A stretch of 64,000 nt of DNA. Source: CAZPAH01 sp964584495. Its GTDB lineage: Bacteria; Krumholzibacteriota; Krumholzibacteriia; Krumholzibacteriales; Krumholzibacteriaceae. The notes beneath the pieces are model-generated. The model saw nothing but the letters and a program-made list of their open reading frames with translations. It had not been told where the DNA came from and searched no databases. The stretch's first letter is position 1. Every line of letters starts with the position of its first letter. The DNA is taken from the NCBI GenBank assembly GCA_964584495.1, contig CAZPAH010000001.1, positions 1-64,000 of the forward strand, read 5' to 3'. The position numbers and the translations under genes are program-made. Of the stretch, positions 62,351 through 64,000 are shown piece after piece.

Positions 62351-64000
62351 GTGAAGATAAGGTCCCTAGCGATAGCATTTGCGACAGCGGCTTTGATTCT
62401 GGCGGGCTGCTCGGAGAAGAAGCCGGCGCAGTACACGATCGAGCAGTTTCTCAACACCGTAACGATCCTCGGGGGATCGTTCTCGTATGACGAGGAACGG
62501 ATACTCATCACAACCGACAAATCGGGGATCTTGAACTCATACTATATTTCCGTTTCCGGGGGGGAGCAGGTGCAGTTGACCGATTCCGGCGATGACGCGG
62601 TTTTTTCCCTTTCCTATTTTCCCCACGACGACCGGTTCCTGTTCTTGAGCGACCGGGAGGGCAACGAGATTTATCATATATATCTCAGGGATCCCGACGG
62701 CCTGGTCACCGATCTCACCCCGTACGAGAACTCCAGGGCCCTCTTCTACGGCTTCACGCATGACGAGAAGAGTTTCCTCTTCGGTTCCAACAAGAGGGAC
62801 AAGAAATACATGGATCTCTACATGATGGATATAGAGACGCTCAAGCCGAAGATGATCTATCTCAACGATTCGGGGTACACCTTCAGCTGGATATCGGATG
62901 ACAAGCGCTTCCTTGCGCTGTCGAAGATATATACCGATCACAACTCGGACATATTTCTCTACGACAGGGAAAACGGAACGCAGAAACACCTGACACCGCA
63001 CAAGGGTGACATCAACTACAGCCCCGTCGAATTCAGCCCGGATTCAAAAAGCCTCTACTATCTGACAGACGAAGGGAGCGAGTTCAGATATCTGAAAAGC
63101 TATGATATAGAGACGGGGGAGACAGGCGTGGTGGAGCAGGAAGATTGGGACATCACATATTCGTATCTTTCCTGGTCGGGCAAGTACCGGATAACGGCGA
63201 TCAACGCCGACGCGAGGACCGAGATAAAGGTCTTTGAAACGGAAACGGGAGAGGAGATAGAGCTTCCATGCCCTCCCGAGGGAGTCATCAGTGCTCTGGG
63301 AATCTCCAGGAGCGACAGGTACATGATCTTCTACGTGAACGGATCCAGATCTCCCAACAACCTCTACATCTACGAATTCGATACCGGCGTATACAGGAGA
63401 CTCACGAATTCGATGAATCCGGAGATAGATATAGACGATCTTGTGGACGCGCAGGTAATCCGGTACAGGTCTTTCGACGGCGAGGTGATTCCCGCGATTT
63501 ATTACGAGCCGCACGGCGTCAAAGAGGGGATGACGATACCGGCCGTCGTGTATGTCCACGGGGGTCCCGGCGGGCAGGCCAGGGTCGGGTACAACCACTT
63601 CATCCAGTACCTGGTGAATCACGGGTATGCCGTGCTGGCGGTGAACAACAGGGGCAGCACCGGCTACGGCAAGAGGTTCTACAGTCTGGACGACAGGAAG
63701 CACGGACAGGACGATCTCAAGGATTGCATCGAGGGAAAGAACTGGTTGATAGGAACCGGATATATCGATCAGGACAGGATAGCGATACTGGGAGCGAGCT
63801 ACGGCGGCTACATGGCCCTGGCCGCCCTGACATTCGCCCCCGACGAGTTCGCGGCCGGTGTCGATCTCTTCGGAACCGCGAACTGGGTCAGGACGCTGAG
63901 AAACATCCCGGACTGGTGGGAAGCCTACAGGGAATCGTTCTACAGAGAAATAGGAAATCCGGACACCGAAGAGGAATATCTCAAGAGCATTTCGCCCCTC
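62351..64000 (+). CDS. S9-family peptidase lipoprotein (partial, 3' end outside window)
   Basis: Prolyl-oligopeptidase-type serine peptidase, 550 codons visible up to the window edge. The start is a GTG at 62351 behind a strong AGGAGG. A lipoprotein signal ends in LILAGC. An N-terminal propeller-like region with WD40/TolB-like repeats (SFSYDEERILITTDKSG, LSDREGNEIYHIYLRD, EFSPDSKSLYYLTDEGSE) spans about residues 40-360. The alpha/beta-hydrolase domain has VYVHGGPGGQ (oxyanion loop), NNRGSTGYGKRF and the nucleophile Ser483 in GASYGGYMAL. The Asp and His of the triad lie outside the window. It is the second extracytoplasmic peptidase gene after the S8 protease and may act on shared peptides. 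Confidence 0.9.
   Translation, partial: MKIRSLAIAFATAALILAGCSEKKPAQYTIEQFLNTVTILGGSFSYDEERILITTDKSGILNSYYISVSGGEQVQLTDSGDDAVFSLSYFPHDDRFLFLSDREGNEIYHIYLRDPDGLVTDLTPYENSRALFYGFTHDEKSFLFGSNKRDKKYMDLYMMDIETLKPKMIYLNDSGYTFSWISDDKRFLALSKIYTDHNSDIFLYDRENGTQKHLTPHKGDINYSPVEFSPDSKSLYYLTDEGSEFRYLKSYDIETGETGVVEQEDWDITYSYLSWSGKYRITAINADARTEIKVFETETGEEIELPCPPEGVISALGISRSDRYMIFYVNGSRSPNNLYIYEFDTGVYRRLTNSMNPEIDIDDLVDAQVIRYRSFDGEVIPAIYYEPHGVKEGMTIPAVVYVHGGPGGQARVGYNHFIQYLVNHGYAVLAVNNRGSTGYGKRFYSLDDRKHGQDDLKDCIEGKNWLIGTGYIDQDRIAILGASYGGYMALAALTFAPDEFAAGVDLFGTANWVRTLRNIPDWWEAYRESFYREIGNPDTEEEYLKSISPL

Overview
The window is a GC-rich bacterial chromosome segment that includes the replication origin neighbourhood. 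It carries dnaA, dnaN, recF, gyrB and gyrA on one side of a candidate oriC and rpmH, rnpA, yidD, yidC, khpB, mnmE, mnmG, rsmG, parA and parB on the other. The secreted proteins end in FlgD-like / type-A sorting domains, and there are several lipoproteins, an outer-membrane porin and two hybrid histidine kinases. Together with a group 4 membrane-bound [NiFe] hydrogenase this suggests an anaerobic, diderm member of the FCB superphylum, perhaps Krumholzibacteriota, Eisenbacteria or a relative. That placement is inference from gene style only. No rRNA, tRNA, CRISPR array, insertion sequence or prophage was recognised.

Layout. 1-8.3 kb (minus strand): a nine-gene membrane-bound hydrogenase operon (cut by the window edge), with a sulfhydrogenase-type NAD(P)H module, a NuoG-like Fe-S protein and a polyferredoxin. 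8.4-10.5 kb (minus): a TlpA-like thioredoxin and a DUF1573 protein whose first conserved Cys codon is an in-frame UGA, a candidate selenoprotein. 10.7-13.8 kb (plus): an IscU with a zinc-ribbon tail, NadA and a porin, closed by a strong terminator. 13.8-20.2 kb (minus): a seven-gene corrinoid methyltransfer cluster: corrinoid protein, homocysteine S-methyltransferase domain, B12 reactivation protein, non-pyrrolysine MttB homologue, isochorismatase-like hydrolase, TrxB-like flavoprotein and RlmN/Cfr-like radical SAM enzyme. 20.3-33.3 kb: a zinc alcohol dehydrogenase, an M49-like lipoprotein peptidase, two hybrid kinases, a CsgG-family protein, an M20 peptidase, an aldehyde dehydrogenase and a multi-pass membrane protein. 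33.3-43.6 kb (minus): hflX, a secreted protein, gyrA, gyrB, a DciA-like gene, recF and dnaN. 43.6-46 kb: dnaA flanked by two regions with DnaA boxes. 46-57.9 kb (plus): the RNA-processing, membrane-insertion and tRNA-modification operon, two parS sites, parAB, an M23 peptidase and a bactofilin. 58-64 kb: Hsp20, a large subtilisin-propeller protein and an S9 peptidase cut by the right edge.

How it fits together. The hydrogenase cluster probably couples NAD(P)H/ferredoxin redox chemistry to H2 and to ion pumping. The corrinoid cluster looks like a methionine synthase split into separate proteins in which an MttB-type enzyme takes the place of the folate-binding module. The two least expected signals are the UGA codon at 10298-10300 and that corrinoid cluster.
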